Shown here piece by piece: positions 34,398 to 42,466 of a stretch of 64,000 nt of DNA. Numbering within the stretch: position 1 is the stretch's first letter; each line of letters starts with the position of its first letter. A program made the position numbers and the translations under genes. This stretch comes from Bradyrhizobium sp. CB2312 (lineage in GTDB: Bacteria > Pseudomonadota > Alphaproteobacteria > Rhizobiales > Xanthobacteraceae): positions 3,369,501-3,433,500 of the forward strand of contig NZ_CP121668.1 in the NCBI RefSeq assembly GCF_029714425.1. Direction: 5' to 3'. Below the pieces are notes generated by a model, which was not told the origin of the DNA, did not search any database, and saw only the letters and a program-made list of their open reading frames with translations.

Positions 34398-34551
34398 ATG
34401 TCGACAATGACAAACCTGCTTGCGCGCAAGCAGGCGCTCCTTGAGCGGCTGGAAAGCGATCCTGGACCGAACGAACGCGAGGAAATCGAACGGCTGCTCG
34501 CGCAGATCGAGCCCGCGTGCTCGAGCCCGGAAATGCCGCCGCGCCCAGCGA
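34398..34551 (+). pseudogene. Small coiled-coil protein MSTxxxLLARKQALLERLE, copy 1, frameshifted
   Basis: The frame from 34398 reads MSTMTNLLARKQALLERLES, then DPGPNEREEIERLLAQIEPA, and leaves the family sequence. The expected ending (LEPGNAAAPSEE then stop) is present in a neighbouring frame up to 34551. A small deletion therefore removed the middle of the gene. Its paralogue at 48176-48323 is broken at a different place. Confidence 0.6.
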
Positions 34552-34569
34552 GGAATAGCATCGAATGCA

Positions 34570-34762
34570 GATCGGCCCCGGCAGCCGTATTGCTGCAGGG
34601 GCCGATCGTGCTCTCAAACTGTTCAATGCTTTCGCCGTCCAACCCGCAGGTCCGGGCTTCGTTCCATCGAACGTGCCTGCGGGCCGCTGTCGGAGCCGAC
34701 ACCGCATCTGCGGTCGCAAGTTATGGGGCGGAGCCCGGAGTGCCTAGGAGTCCGGGCTCCGC
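34570..34762. other. Array of four strong hairpins in a gene-free stretch (34552-34950)
   Basis: H1: GATCGGCCCC / GGGGCCGATC (34570-34579, 34598-34607) with an inner GCAGC/GCTGC stem. H2: CCCGCAGG / CCTGCGGG (34643-34650, 34676-34683) enclosing an inner GTTC/GAAC stem. H3: ACCGCA-TC-TGCGGT (34701-34714). H4: GCGGAGCCCGGA / TCCGGGCTCCGC (34728-34739, 34751-34762). None has a T-run. The segment could be a structured RNA or a cluster of palindromic repeats. No protein frame here is convincing. Confidence 0.5.
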
Positions 34763-34950
34763 AACCGTAACAGCACCTGAGCGCGCGCTCTTGCCGCTCG
34801 GTACGAAACCAACTCTACGCCTGTGAGCGGAGTTCGCTTTGAGCCATCTCAACTTCGCGTGGCCAAGGTCGCGGCCCCGTTCGCAAGACATCGGGCCGAG
34901 GGCCCAGGCGCCGGTCCACACCACCCAAGAGGCCGCGAACTGGGTCGGCC

Positions 34951-35181
34951 CTACTTCGGCCTCTCCGCGCTGATGTGAAGCACGTACAGCGTGTTCTGGA
35001 ACTCGTCAGTGACTTCCATGCGCCAGTCGCGTTCTGGCTTTAGCTTGCCGTCGAGGCTTTGCAGCATCTGTCCCGCCGTCTCGGTGGCTTCTTTCCACGC
35101 AGCGTGCTTGTCAGGGAGTTCTTCCCCTTCTTCATCAATCTCGCGCCGTTCGTGGATCACATGGAAAAAGTAGCGTGGCAT
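34951..35181 (-). CDS. DUF6894-family small protein
   Basis: The start is set at 35181, where the typical family opening MPRYFFHVIHERREIDEEGE begins; a longer frame from 35253 is unlikely. The 76-residue product ends WRMEVTDEFQNTLYVLHISA. Such proteins are very common in Bradyrhizobium and related genera, with unknown function. Confidence 0.8.
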   Translation of the reverse strand: MPRYFFHVIHERREIDEEGEELPDKHAAWKEATETAGQMLQSLDGKLKPERDWRMEVTDEFQNTLYVLHISAERPK

Positions 35182-35216
35182 GAAGTCTAAGAAAGCCGCG
35201 AGGCGCAGGTCGTTCC

Positions 35217-35417
35217 CTATTTCGGTGGCTGCAATCCCCGTGAAGTCAACCATTCGCTAAGATGAGATCCCGCCTCCGCAATCCGAGCTCGCCTAAGCAG
35301 GTCATCGCGTTGCTTGCCGCCCGGCAACTGACTGGCCTTCTCCTTGAGCTTGGCAGCCTGCTCAGCCATGCGTTCTTCAAGGGACCGGATGTGTTTCACC
35401 CTACGGCGTTCGGCCAT
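35217..35417 (-). CDS. Conserved small basic protein
   Basis: The start 35417 gives 66 residues, MAERRRVKHIRSLEERMAEQ then AAKLKEKASQLPGGKQRDDL, a charged helical protein. The longer frame from 35606 is discarded because an EcfG-like promoter lies in it, 35 bases upstream of 35417. Function unknown. Confidence 0.72.
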   Translation of the reverse strand: MAERRRVKHIRSLEERMAEQAAKLKEKASQLPGGKQRDDLLRRARIAEAGSHLSEWLTSRGLQPPK

Positions 35418-35452
35418 GAAAGCGCTCCTTGAGCCGTTAAGGACGACTCCCA

Positions 35453-35477
35453 AACCCTGCGACCTACAAACAGTTCC
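35453..35477 (-). promoter_or_regulatory. EcfG-like promoter (minus strand)
   Basis: On the minus strand GGAAC (35477-35473), 16 bases, GGTT (35456-35453), upstream of the 35417 start. Confidence 0.55.
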
Positions 35478-35621
35478 CTGGGCGAAACTAGGACACTCGG
35501 ATGCGAACAGGGGTTCGCGAATGTTGCAGAAAATCTGCGTAGCGCCCCTTGGCGGCCGTGTCGGAACCGGGCCGCCTCGTTCGTCTTGAATCCAGGCCTG
35601 CCTCAATGGAGTTCTGCGTTC

Positions 35622-36539
35622 ATGGCCCCGCGCGCCAACTGGAAAGGCTTTCTCCGGCTGTCCCTGGTCACCTGCCCGGTGGCGCTCTATCCAGCCACCT
35701 CGGAGAGCGAGAAAATCTCATTCAACCAGCTCAACCGGGCGACGGGCCACCGGATCAAGTACCTCAAGGTCGACGCCGACACGGGCGAGGAGGTGCCGAA
35801 CGAGGACATCGTCAAGGGCTACCAGCTCGAAAAGGATCAGTTCATCGAGGTCTCGAAAGAGGAACTCGAGGAGATAGCTCTGGAGTCCACGCGCACCATC
35901 GAGATCGACGAATTCGTCGACAGGACCGACATCGATCCGCGCTACCTGATCCGCCCCTACTACATCCGGCCCGACGGCAAGGTCGGCCACGACGCGTTCG
36001 CGGTGATCCGCGAGACCATCCGCGAGATGGACAAGGTCGCGATCGGTCGAGTGGTGCTGACGAACCGGGAGCACATCATCGCGCTGGAGCCGATGGACAA
36101 GGGCTTGGTCGGCACGCTGCTCCGCTATCCCTACGAAGTCCGCAGCGAGCAGGAATACTTCGACGAGATCCAGGACGTGAAGGTCACCAAGGACATGCTG
36201 GATCTCGCCAAGCACATCGTGAACCAGAAGGCGGGGCGGTTCGATCCGGAGAAGTTCGAAGACCACTATGAGACCGCGCTGATCGATCTCATCAACCAGA
36301 AGCGCGCCGGCAAGCCCATCACGCCGAAGGGGAAGCCCGCCGCCGGTAATGTCGTCGATCTCATGGAGGCGCTGCGCCGATCCGTCGGCAAAGAAGCCGC
36401 GCCGGCGAAGGCCGCCAATCCGGCCAAGAAGCCGAAAAAGACGTCAGCCGGTCAGAAGGAAATGCTGATGTCGATCGAGGGAAAGAAGCCGAAGGAAGCG
36501 GCCGCGAAGAAGCCGGGAGCGCGGCGAAAGTCGGCGTAG
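35622..36539 (+). CDS. ku: Ku protein (non-homologous end joining)
   Basis: ATG 35622 begins MAPRANWKGFLRLSLVTCPV, the normal bacterial Ku start, giving 305 residues; an earlier ATG at 35586 adds 12 non-conserved residues. The Ku core continues with ISFNQLNRATGHRIKYLKVD and LIRPYYIRPDGKVGHDAFAV. The C-terminus is a Lys/Ala-rich tail of about 50 residues. Ku forms a ring on broken DNA ends and recruits LigD. Both ligases of the window are nearby, so this is the end-joining centre of the island. No clear EcfG site was found at a proper spacing. Confidence 0.95.
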   Translation: MAPRANWKGFLRLSLVTCPVALYPATSESEKISFNQLNRATGHRIKYLKVDADTGEEVPNEDIVKGYQLEKDQFIEVSKEELEEIALESTRTIEIDEFVDRTDIDPRYLIRPYYIRPDGKVGHDAFAVIRETIREMDKVAIGRVVLTNREHIIALEPMDKGLVGTLLRYPYEVRSEQEYFDEIQDVKVTKDMLDLAKHIVNQKAGRFDPEKFEDHYETALIDLINQKRAGKPITPKGKPAAGNVVDLMEALRRSVGKEAAPAKAANPAKKPKKTSAGQKEMLMSIEGKKPKEAAAKKPGARRKSA

Positions 36540-36578
36540 CGAGCCGCAAGAGAAAGCCGGCTCGCCTCCGGCGGACTA

Positions 36579-36603
36579 GGAACGTGCGTGGCAACCGGAC
36601 GTT
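36579..36603 (+). promoter_or_regulatory. EcfG-like promoter and duplicated leader
   Basis: GGAAC (36579-36583), 16 bases, CGTT (36600-36603). The next 60 bases resemble the leader of the secreted-protein gene at 42879 (shared GGCAAC, GACGTTCGA and GGTAGCC blocks). The following ATG (36655) opens only a 17-residue frame, so this appears to be a promoter whose gene has been lost. Confidence 0.65.
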
Positions 36604-36782
36604 CGACGTCGCAGGTAGCCCCGCGCTCCCGACCGCTTCAGTGGAGGACCCTGGATGGCTTCCTTCATGGCGAGGAAGGCGCCGCTGTGGCCTGTGCCGA
36701 GGATTTGAAGGCCCTGCTTGCGAGGCCCATACCTGAATGTTTCAAAGGACGAACTGAAGGTTGCCGCTCGCGTGATTCCACA

Positions 36783-37103
36783 TCATTGCATTACCGCGAA
36801 GCTTGTGCGGTCGACGAGGGAAAGCTCCTCACCGGGGTACGCTTCCGACATTTGCCTAGCCGTTTCGAGGTCGCTCGCCGTGACAGGTTCAACGACTGCA
36901 TCAGTCTCCCGCAAGCGCTCCCAAAAGGTATTCGCGAGTTCGGTGCCAAACAGCGCCTTGATCAATTGCGACGTCTGAACCAGCACGTGGTCCGTAAGCG
37001 TGCAGCGATCGACGCTGAGGAGGATGGACTTGGCGAGCTCATTGTTGCGGTCGCGCTTGTACGCGGCTGCAAACCAGACTGAGCTGTCAACGAACGTGCT
37101 CAC
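36783..37103 (-). pseudogene. PIN-domain (VapC-like) toxin with premature stop
   Basis: The GTG at 37103 starts STFVDSSVWFAAAYKRDRNN, the PIN opening with its first catalytic aspartate. ELSLVDRTSFAVMQ supplies the third acidic position at residue 98. A TGA follows directly at 36780, but the same frame continues with family-like CGITRAATFSSSFETFRYGP, so one nonsense mutation cut off the C-terminus, and the fourth acidic residue is also replaced there by serine. It was probably an RNase toxin and is now likely inactive. The frame in front of it is a fragment, not a complete antitoxin. Confidence 0.7.
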
Positions 37104-37108
37104 GTTTC

Positions 37109-37255
37109 TTACTCCTCAAGTGGATAGTTCCAAATCTTGCCCTTGGGAGCGTTCTGCTCGAGCCATTGTTCTGAGACTTGCCTGGAGACGAACAATTTAG
37201 CCCAATCGGGGTCTCCGATCGCGCGGGAATCCGAGACATAGATCCAAAGGGAGGC
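37109..37255 (-). pseudogene. Partial copy of the downstream-type small protein
   Basis: The frame ending at the TAA 37109 reads WIYVSDSRAIGDPDWAKLFV, then SEQWLEQNAPKGKIWNYPLE. It is homologous to the C-terminal half of the next gene (WVYLNDFED, GEPDWVKLFGSDDAAERWLQ). It has no proper start and abuts the stop of that gene, so it is a truncated tandem copy. It sits five bases before the PIN gene, where an antitoxin would be expected. Confidence 0.55.
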
Positions 37256-37258
37256 TCG

Positions 37259-37600
37259 TCATGGCCCGTCTTCGACTTTATATTCCCAGGCGATGCCTTC
37301 CGGATCGTATTTCTGGAGCCACCTTTCGGCAGCGTCATCCGAGCCGAAGAGCTTAACCCAATCCGGCTCGCCCGCTTTTCGTTGATGTCCGTCCTCGAAG
37401 TCGTTCAGGTAGACCCAGACGGTTTGGCGACGTCGGCGCAGCTCGGCCCAGTTCTCGGCTGACGCGTTGACCGCCTCCCGACTTGTGCGCTCGGCTTCCG
37501 GCAAAGACATCACCGCGCCGTATACCTGGTTGGATATTGCAAGCCTGCTGCCGGGCGGCTTTTCTCGCCACTGCCAATATTCATCGAAAGCGTCGTTCAT
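37259..37600 (-). CDS. Conserved hypothetical protein
   Basis: The 113-residue protein begins MNDAFDEYWQWREKPPGSRL. Its second half WVYLNDFED, EPDWVKLFGSDDAAERWLQK, DPEGIAWEYKVED matches a widespread small protein type of unknown function. The N-terminal half seems to be an added segment. It overlaps the frameshifted end of the LigD gene by four bases. Confidence 0.65.
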   Translation of the reverse strand: MNDAFDEYWQWREKPPGSRLAISNQVYGAVMSLPEAERTSREAVNASAENWAELRRRRQTVWVYLNDFEDGHQRKAGEPDWVKLFGSDDAAERWLQKYDPEGIAWEYKVEDGP

Positions 37601-39420
37601 GGCTGCTTACCTCCGCTTCGCGCGGAATGGATTGTCCATCGTGAAGGCGTCCGGCCCAATGCCACTCTCGATGCGAGTCCAGGTGACGGGTGCAGCAATT
37701 GGAAAGCCTTCACGCGCCCGCGGGGAATAGGTGCCGATGGCGGTGGTGCCGCGCCCGTTGCGAAGAAATCGAGGAAGATCCGGCCGCTGCGCTTAGCCTG
37801 TGCCGAGAGAATGTAGCGGGCGGGGTTGCGCGCTGCGAAGTCAGAGACAAGGCCTCTCGCAATATGATGCGCCTGATCGTGCAGGATAGGTTCATCCAGC
37901 GGCGCCATCAAATGGATGCCCTTACCTCCAGTCAACTTCGGCCACGTGTCGAAGCCCTGACGTTTCATTGCCGCGCGGAGTTCGAGAGCGGTGTCGGCGA
38001 CCATCTCCCATTCGATGCCATCTCCTGGATCAAGATCGATCACGATACGATCGGCGTGCTCGAAATCGTCCACCGTCGAATTCCACGGGTGCAGCTCGAT
38101 GGCCCCAATGAAGACTAAGCCGAGGAAGCCATCGAGACTGTCGATCCATAGGCGCGTGCCTTGGCCGCCTTCACGCTTTTGGATCCGGAGCCGATGCACG
38201 GCCTCCGGAATGTGCTTCGGAAGTGGCCCCTTGTGGTAGAACGTGGTGCCGTGGACGTGCCTGACAAGCTTGAGCGGACGATTGCCAAGGTGCGGCAGCG
38301 CCTTCCTCCAAACACGCTTCCAGTACTCCGCGAGTTCTTCCCTCGAGGGGACGACGGCGTCGGGCAGCAGTTGCAGGATGTTTTCCTTGGGGACTCCGAG
38401 CTTCGGCCGTCCGGCGGGGGAGGGGACCAGCCGGGGGGCCTTGACCTTTCTCACGGCGAGCTCGTCGCGAAGCCCCTTGAACAAGGCCTCGCGTAACAGG
38501 CCGTCGTCCGTCAGCGCGCCAAACTCGACCTCAGCGTCGACCGTTGGTTCGACCCAGGTGGCCTTCGGCTTCTCTATCCTGACGTCCAGCGGCGACGTCC
38601 GCCGGATCAATGGATCCAGCCGCTCGCGCAACTCACGCGCAGTCGTCTCCGTATAGCCGGTGCGGACCTTGCCGGCATAGAGCAGCTTGCCGTTTTCACG
38701 ACGCCCCACGTAGAGCGAGGCGATCTTGCGAGGATGGGCCCCAAGCTTCTCCACGAACGCCACAATCGGAAAGGTCTCGCTCTTCTTGCACTTGAGCTTG
38801 ATCCAGGTCTCCTGCCGGCCTGACAGGTAGGGTTGCCCGAGCCGTTTTGCGATGAGCCCTTCGAAGCCCAGCTCGCACCCGTTGTGAAAGATGCGGTCGC
38901 CATCGGCTTCCAAGCTTTCGACATAGATAAAGGTCTCGGGCGCCTGCTTGAGCAGGGCCTGCAACAAACGCTTGCGCTCCTCGTACGCAACGCCACGCAG
39001 ATCGTAACCATCAAGGTAGAGCAGGTCGAACGCGTGGTAGCGGACACGCTCGCTGCGCTTCTTTCCCAGCTCGCGCCGGAGCTGCTGAAAGTCCGGTAAT
39101 CCGCCGCTGCCGTACACCACGGCTTCGCCGTCGATGATGGCACTGTTTGCTTTCAACTTGTGCGCCGCTGCGGCAATTGACGAGAACTGCTCGGTCCAGT
39201 CGTAACCCGTGCGCGAATACACTTTGACGTCACCATCGTCGAGGTGTAGCTGCGCGCGGTAACCGTCGGCTTTGATCTCATAGACCCAACCTTCGCCGCG
39301 CGGCGGAGTCTCGCGCAACGTGGGATCACAAGGGTCGATGTAACCTGGAATAGCAGCTTTGCGCGCCCCAGCGACGCGCGATACTCCCGAGCGAGACTGA
39401 CGCAACGCTACAGCACACAT
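37597..39420 (-). CDS. ligD: DNA ligase D (ligase-polymerase type) with C-terminal frameshift
   Basis: The open frame is 607 residues. The ligase comes first: K50 in YEIKADGYRAQLH, IDGEAVVYGSGG, FEGLIAKRLGQPY and the OB domain to about 300. The archaeo-eukaryotic primase-type polymerase domain follows (TFYHKGPLPKHIP, VIDLDPGDGIEWE near 460, GGKGIHLMAPL, SGRIFLDF near 545). There is no phosphoesterase domain. Just after RIFLDF the true ending (LRNGRGTTAIGTYSPRA, then TWTRIESGIGPDAF, stop at 37607) is in another frame, so one base is missing near 37775. All catalytic residues precede the shift, but the last 55 residues are wrong. Either a mutation or a sequence error is possible. Confidence 0.88.
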   Translation of the reverse strand: MCAVALRQSRSGVSRVAGARKAAIPGYIDPCDPTLRETPPRGEGWVYEIKADGYRAQLHLDDGDVKVYSRTGYDWTEQFSSIAAAAHKLKANSAIIDGEAVVYGSGGLPDFQQLRRELGKKRSERVRYHAFDLLYLDGYDLRGVAYEERKRLLQALLKQAPETFIYVESLEADGDRIFHNGCELGFEGLIAKRLGQPYLSGRQETWIKLKCKKSETFPIVAFVEKLGAHPRKIASLYVGRRENGKLLYAGKVRTGYTETTARELRERLDPLIRRTSPLDVRIEKPKATWVEPTVDAEVEFGALTDDGLLREALFKGLRDELAVRKVKAPRLVPSPAGRPKLGVPKENILQLLPDAVVPSREELAEYWKRVWRKALPHLGNRPLKLVRHVHGTTFYHKGPLPKHIPEAVHRLRIQKREGGQGTRLWIDSLDGFLGLVFIGAIELHPWNSTVDDFEHADRIVIDLDPGDGIEWEMVADTALELRAAMKRQGFDTWPKLTGGKGIHLMAPLDEPILHDQAHHIARGLVSDFAARNPARYILSAQAKRSGRIFLDFFATGAAPPPSAPIPRGRVKAFQLLHPSPGLASRVALGRTPSRWTIHSARSGGKQP

Positions 39421-39525
39421 GCGGATTCAACGCCTCCGGGCCGATTCGTTCCCTCCTGGAAATGAGCCGCCGCTGGTGAACCGATCGCGCTTCGTCGCGG
39501 CTGGCCGGGTTTTTAGGCCGAGGAG

Positions 39526-40080
39526 CTATATGGGCGGGAGAGCCCGATGAGGAGGGTTGGGCAGGACCACCCGTGCAACATCGCCCGCAGCGACGCGTCC
39601 GCCGGTTCTAACTGCGGCCATCACACCGCATCTGAACGCTGGGCCCGTTTTCTCGGATGACAGCACGTGTTGTTTCAGGCCGGACCGGAAGCGATCGATC
39701 AGCACGCAGGGAGTTCGAAATCCGGTCAGTTCCACGGAGGCGGTCGGTCCGAGCAGGATTCGCGTCCCGAGCGGCAGCGCCTCGAGGTGGAGGCCGACCG
39801 TCGTGATGTTCTCGCCGAGGTCTCCCGCACCGAGCTCGTAGCCGCATCTCCGCACTGTGCCGAACAGTTCGGATGGAATCAGGTGCGCTTGGCGCAGATT
39901 GGGCAGGCGGGGCTGCCTTCGGGCCAGATATCTGTGCCGAACGTAAGGTCCAGCGTGAGCGTCGCCTTCGACACCATAGCCTTCCACCAACAGGGAGTCG
40001 CGCTGCAGCATCTTGCTGAACCGGTGTCCGCGATCTGCCGCCACGGCCACAACGATGCCTTCGAGAACCAGGCCCGCCAT
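39526..40080 (-). CDS. MOSC-domain protein
   Basis: The 184-residue protein has the MOSC pattern: LVEGYGVEGDAHAG, YELGAGDLGENITTVGLHLE, TGFRTPCVLIDRF with the conserved cysteine, and GGRVAAGDVARVV. MOSC proteins use the cysteine in molybdenum-cofactor sulphur transfer or in detoxifying N-hydroxylated compounds. It lies six bases downstream of PolX copy 2 on the same strand, probably in one transcript. Substrate unknown. Confidence 0.85.
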   Translation of the reverse strand: MAGLVLEGIVVAVAADRGHRFSKMLQRDSLLVEGYGVEGDAHAGPYVRHRYLARRQPRLPNLRQAHLIPSELFGTVRRCGYELGAGDLGENITTVGLHLEALPLGTRILLGPTASVELTGFRTPCVLIDRFRSGLKQHVLSSEKTGPAFRCGVMAAVRTGGRVAAGDVARVVLPNPPHRALPPI

Positions 40081-40086
40081 TGTCCG

Positions 40087-41766
40087 TCAGGCTGCACGTG
40101 CAAAGGGGCGCCGTCGCTGGCGTAGGTATCGCGTGATGTCCACTAGCGGCATGGCATTCAGCACCCGGTCCGCCGGCACGCCGCCTTTACGCGCCATCTC
40201 GACACCCCAATGCATGTGGTCGAGCTCAGCAATTGAGTGTGCGTCGGGATTGATGCTCATCATGCAGCCGAATTCGAGTGCCGCCTGATGCCAGCGCCAG
40301 TCCAGATCGAGCCGCCATGGATGGGCGTTGATCTCGACCGCGACGTCGTGCTTGGCGCAGGAGCGAAGCACTTTTTCGACGTCGATCTCGTACCCGGGCC
40401 GGCGCTGGAGCTGCCGGCCAGTCATATGGCCGATGATAGTGGTGTGGGGATCTGCGATGGCGCGGAGCAAGCGTTCGGTCTGGGCTTTCCTGTCCAGCTT
40501 GAAACGCCCATGGATGCTGGCGACCACGAAGTCGAAGCTTTCCAAGACGTCGTCAGGATAGTCGAGCGATCCGTCTGCCAGGATGTCAGATTCGATCCCT
40601 TTCAGGATCCGGAACTCCTTGCCAAACTTCTTGTTGAGCCGGTCGGCTTCCCGATGCTGCTCCTCGATCTGCTCCAGTGAAAGGCCTCCGGCGTAGTGCG
40701 CCGACTTCGAGTGATCGGCTACGCCGAAATATTCGAAGCCGCGCTTCAGCGTGGCTTTTGCCATGGTCTCGATGGTCTCGGTCCCGTCGGAGGCGTCCGT
40801 GTGGCAATGCAGGATTCCGCGCAGGTCCTGGTCTGTGACGAGGGTCGGCAGCTTTCCCTTCGAAGCACGCTCAATCTCGCCCCGTCCCTCGCGCAATTCG
40901 GGCTCGATAAAGGGAAGCCCGAGCGCATCGTAGATGTCCCGTTCGTTAGCGGAGATCAGGCGGCGGCCCTTCCGGAGGCCGTTGGTATCGAGCTTCATGC
41001 CCTTCCGTTCGGCGAGCATCCGGAGCTGCGCGATATGCTCGGCCGAACCCGTGGCGTGCAGCAGTGCTGCGCCAAAATGCTTCCGGTCTGTGAGATGCAC
41101 CCTGAGGCCACCTGCGTCGGCAGTCTGCCCGTCCTCCGCGGACTGAGCTTCGGCGACCAGGGCGAGGTCGGCGACGAGTTCGCACCCCCGCCGAAAATCT
41201 CCGGCGAAGGTAACATGCTTCAAGTCGGGCCGGGCGTTCTGAAGCGATACCTTGCCGTGTTCAAGCAGGGCGGCGGCGCGGTGCAGATGAAAATGGCCTT
41301 CGCCGCTCTTCGCGATCGCAAGATTCTGCAGGATCTTGGCCTGCAGGGCCGCCCCCAATCCTTTGGCCTTCTTGATGCGATCCTGCCTGGCTGCGGTTTC
41401 CAACTCTGCAAGGGAAGATATCCCGAGATCCTTGTAGAGCCGAAGCACTTTGTCCGGCCGCAAGCCCGGCACAGTCAATAGTTCAAGAACGCCCTCGGGA
41501 ATTTCCTTGCGTAGCTTCTCCAAACTGGGATGGCTACCTGTCCGATGCAGCTTCGTGATGATGTCGGCGATAGCATCGCCCACGCCAGGAATTTCGGTCA
41601 GGCGATCCTCCTCGATCAAGACGTGGAGCGGGACCGCGAGCGCAGCGAGACTGTCCGCAGCGCGGGAATACGCCTTGGCCCGATACGGATTGCCCCCGCG
41701 CAACGCAGTCCGCTGCCCGTATTCTCGTAAGAGCTTCGCCACGGTTCGTGAATCAGCGGCGGCCAC
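40087..41766 (-). CDS. PolX-like protein with PHP phosphoesterase domain, copy 2
   Basis: The 559-residue paralogue of the 27390-29072 product has the same order: HhH segments (IPGVGDAIADIITKLH, LTVPGLRPDKVLRLYKDLG), family-X domain and PHP domain (HCHTDASDG near 317, GVADHSKSAHYAGGLSLEQI, EINAHPWRLDLDW). The polymerase motif again reads VADLALVAE, lacking the second aspartate of D-x-D. Keeping the same loss in two diverged copies means the change predates the duplication. PHP residues are kept, so selection seems to act on nuclease or AP-processing activity. Confidence 0.88.
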   Translation of the reverse strand: MAAADSRTVAKLLREYGQRTALRGGNPYRAKAYSRAADSLAALAVPLHVLIEEDRLTEIPGVGDAIADIITKLHRTGSHPSLEKLRKEIPEGVLELLTVPGLRPDKVLRLYKDLGISSLAELETAARQDRIKKAKGLGAALQAKILQNLAIAKSGEGHFHLHRAAALLEHGKVSLQNARPDLKHVTFAGDFRRGCELVADLALVAEAQSAEDGQTADAGGLRVHLTDRKHFGAALLHATGSAEHIAQLRMLAERKGMKLDTNGLRKGRRLISANERDIYDALGLPFIEPELREGRGEIERASKGKLPTLVTDQDLRGILHCHTDASDGTETIETMAKATLKRGFEYFGVADHSKSAHYAGGLSLEQIEEQHREADRLNKKFGKEFRILKGIESDILADGSLDYPDDVLESFDFVVASIHGRFKLDRKAQTERLLRAIADPHTTIIGHMTGRQLQRRPGYEIDVEKVLRSCAKHDVAVEINAHPWRLDLDWRWHQAALEFGCMMSINPDAHSIAELDHMHWGVEMARKGGVPADRVLNAMPLVDITRYLRQRRRPFARAA

Positions 41767-42088
41767 TCAACCCGTCTCCGTTCCCGCCCAGTTTTCTTGA
41801 AAGTCCTACTTGCACACCGTCGCGGGACGCGACGCGCCCTCCGGATCGCCCGACGCCCGACTGCTCCTTGTCCCTGAGGCCATCATCGAGCGACATCTCG
41901 AGCTTCTTCGCCGCCCGGAAGTCGTCCAGATGACGCAAGTTCGGCCCGTACGCGGCCTCCTTCGTAAGCAGGTGGTAGATCCGGCCAACCACAGTCTGCA
42001 GCTGCTTCATCCTTCCGCGAGGCATCGCACGAGCCTTGCACAGGGCCCGGACAGCGTAGGCGCGGAAGTAATCAACAGCGTCTGACAT
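41753..42088 (-). CDS. Conserved small protein of the PolX cassette, copy 2
   Basis: The start at 42088 gives MSDAVDYFRAYAVRALCKAR, matching copy 1 (29193-29399). It continues beyond the homologous 68 residues with about 40 extra residues (GLRDKEQSGVGRSGGRVASR) and overlaps the PolX start by 14 bases. The tail probably arose from loss of the original stop. An EcfG-like promoter ends 10 bases before the start. Confidence 0.72.
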   Translation of the reverse strand: MSDAVDYFRAYAVRALCKARAMPRGRMKQLQTVVGRIYHLLTKEAAYGPNLRHLDDFRAAKKLEMSLDDGLRDKEQSGVGRSGGRVASRDGVQVGLSRKLGGNGDGLSGRR

Positions 42089-42098
42089 CGGTGGACTC

Positions 42099-42123
42099 AA
42101 CGTCCGGCCTCAGAATTGGTTCT
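42099..42123 (-). promoter_or_regulatory. EcfG-like promoter (minus strand), second cassette
   Basis: Minus strand AGAAC-N16-CGTT, the same variant and spacing as at 29408-29432, in front of the 42088 start. Confidence 0.6.
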
Positions 42124-42139
42124 TACCCTGCCCGCTCCA

Positions 42140-42164
42140 GGAACACCGCCCAACCAGAGATGTT
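42140..42164 (+). promoter_or_regulatory. EcfG-like promoter, second cassette
   Basis: GGAAC (42140-42144), 16 bases, TGTT (42161-42164), ending seven bases before ATG 42172, identical in geometry to 29448-29472 although the spacer differs. Confidence 0.65.
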
Positions 42165-42171
42165 GAGAGAC

Positions 42172-42387
42172 ATGACCGCGAGAGTTCTCTACGAAAGCGC
42201 GAATGGTGATGTTTGGCGGCTGGTCCGGCATCCGCAATCGGGTGCCCCAATGGTGGAGCACGAGCCGAATGTCAGCTCTGGCGGACGAACCTCGCGGACC
42301 GAGATCGGACAATTCCTTCGTGCTGGCGCAAACGGGCCCGAACACCAGGCCCTGCTTCAACTGATCAGTACGCTCGTTGCCGACTAA
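42172..42387 (+). CDS. Conserved small protein (MTARVLYES family), copy 2
   Basis: The 71-residue product MTARVLYESANGDVWRLVRH ending TEIGQFLRAGANGPEHQALL is the paralogue of the 29480 gene with the same length. Upstream in-frame starts at 42091 and 42160 are not conserved and would lie within or before the promoter. Function unknown. Confidence 0.78.
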   Translation: MTARVLYESANGDVWRLVRHPQSGAPMVEHEPNVSSGGRTSRTEIGQFLRAGANGPEHQALLQLISTLVAD

Positions 42388-42466
42388 TAAGGGGGAGCGC
42401 GACAGGCCTTCCCGAACGCTGGTGCCGATGGGGGCTTGGGCGTGCAACATCATGGCGTGCTGAAAC

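Noticed and set aside
35549..36271. 240-residue frame overlapping ku
   Set aside because: It is the shifted frame of the Ku gene, with the low-complexity composition typical of a shadow.
39429..39452. EcfG promoter before ligD
   Set aside because: GGAAC and CGTT are present on the minus strand, but the spacer is 15 bases, shorter than the usual 16-17; a similar site with an 18-base spacer before PolX copy 1 was also left out.
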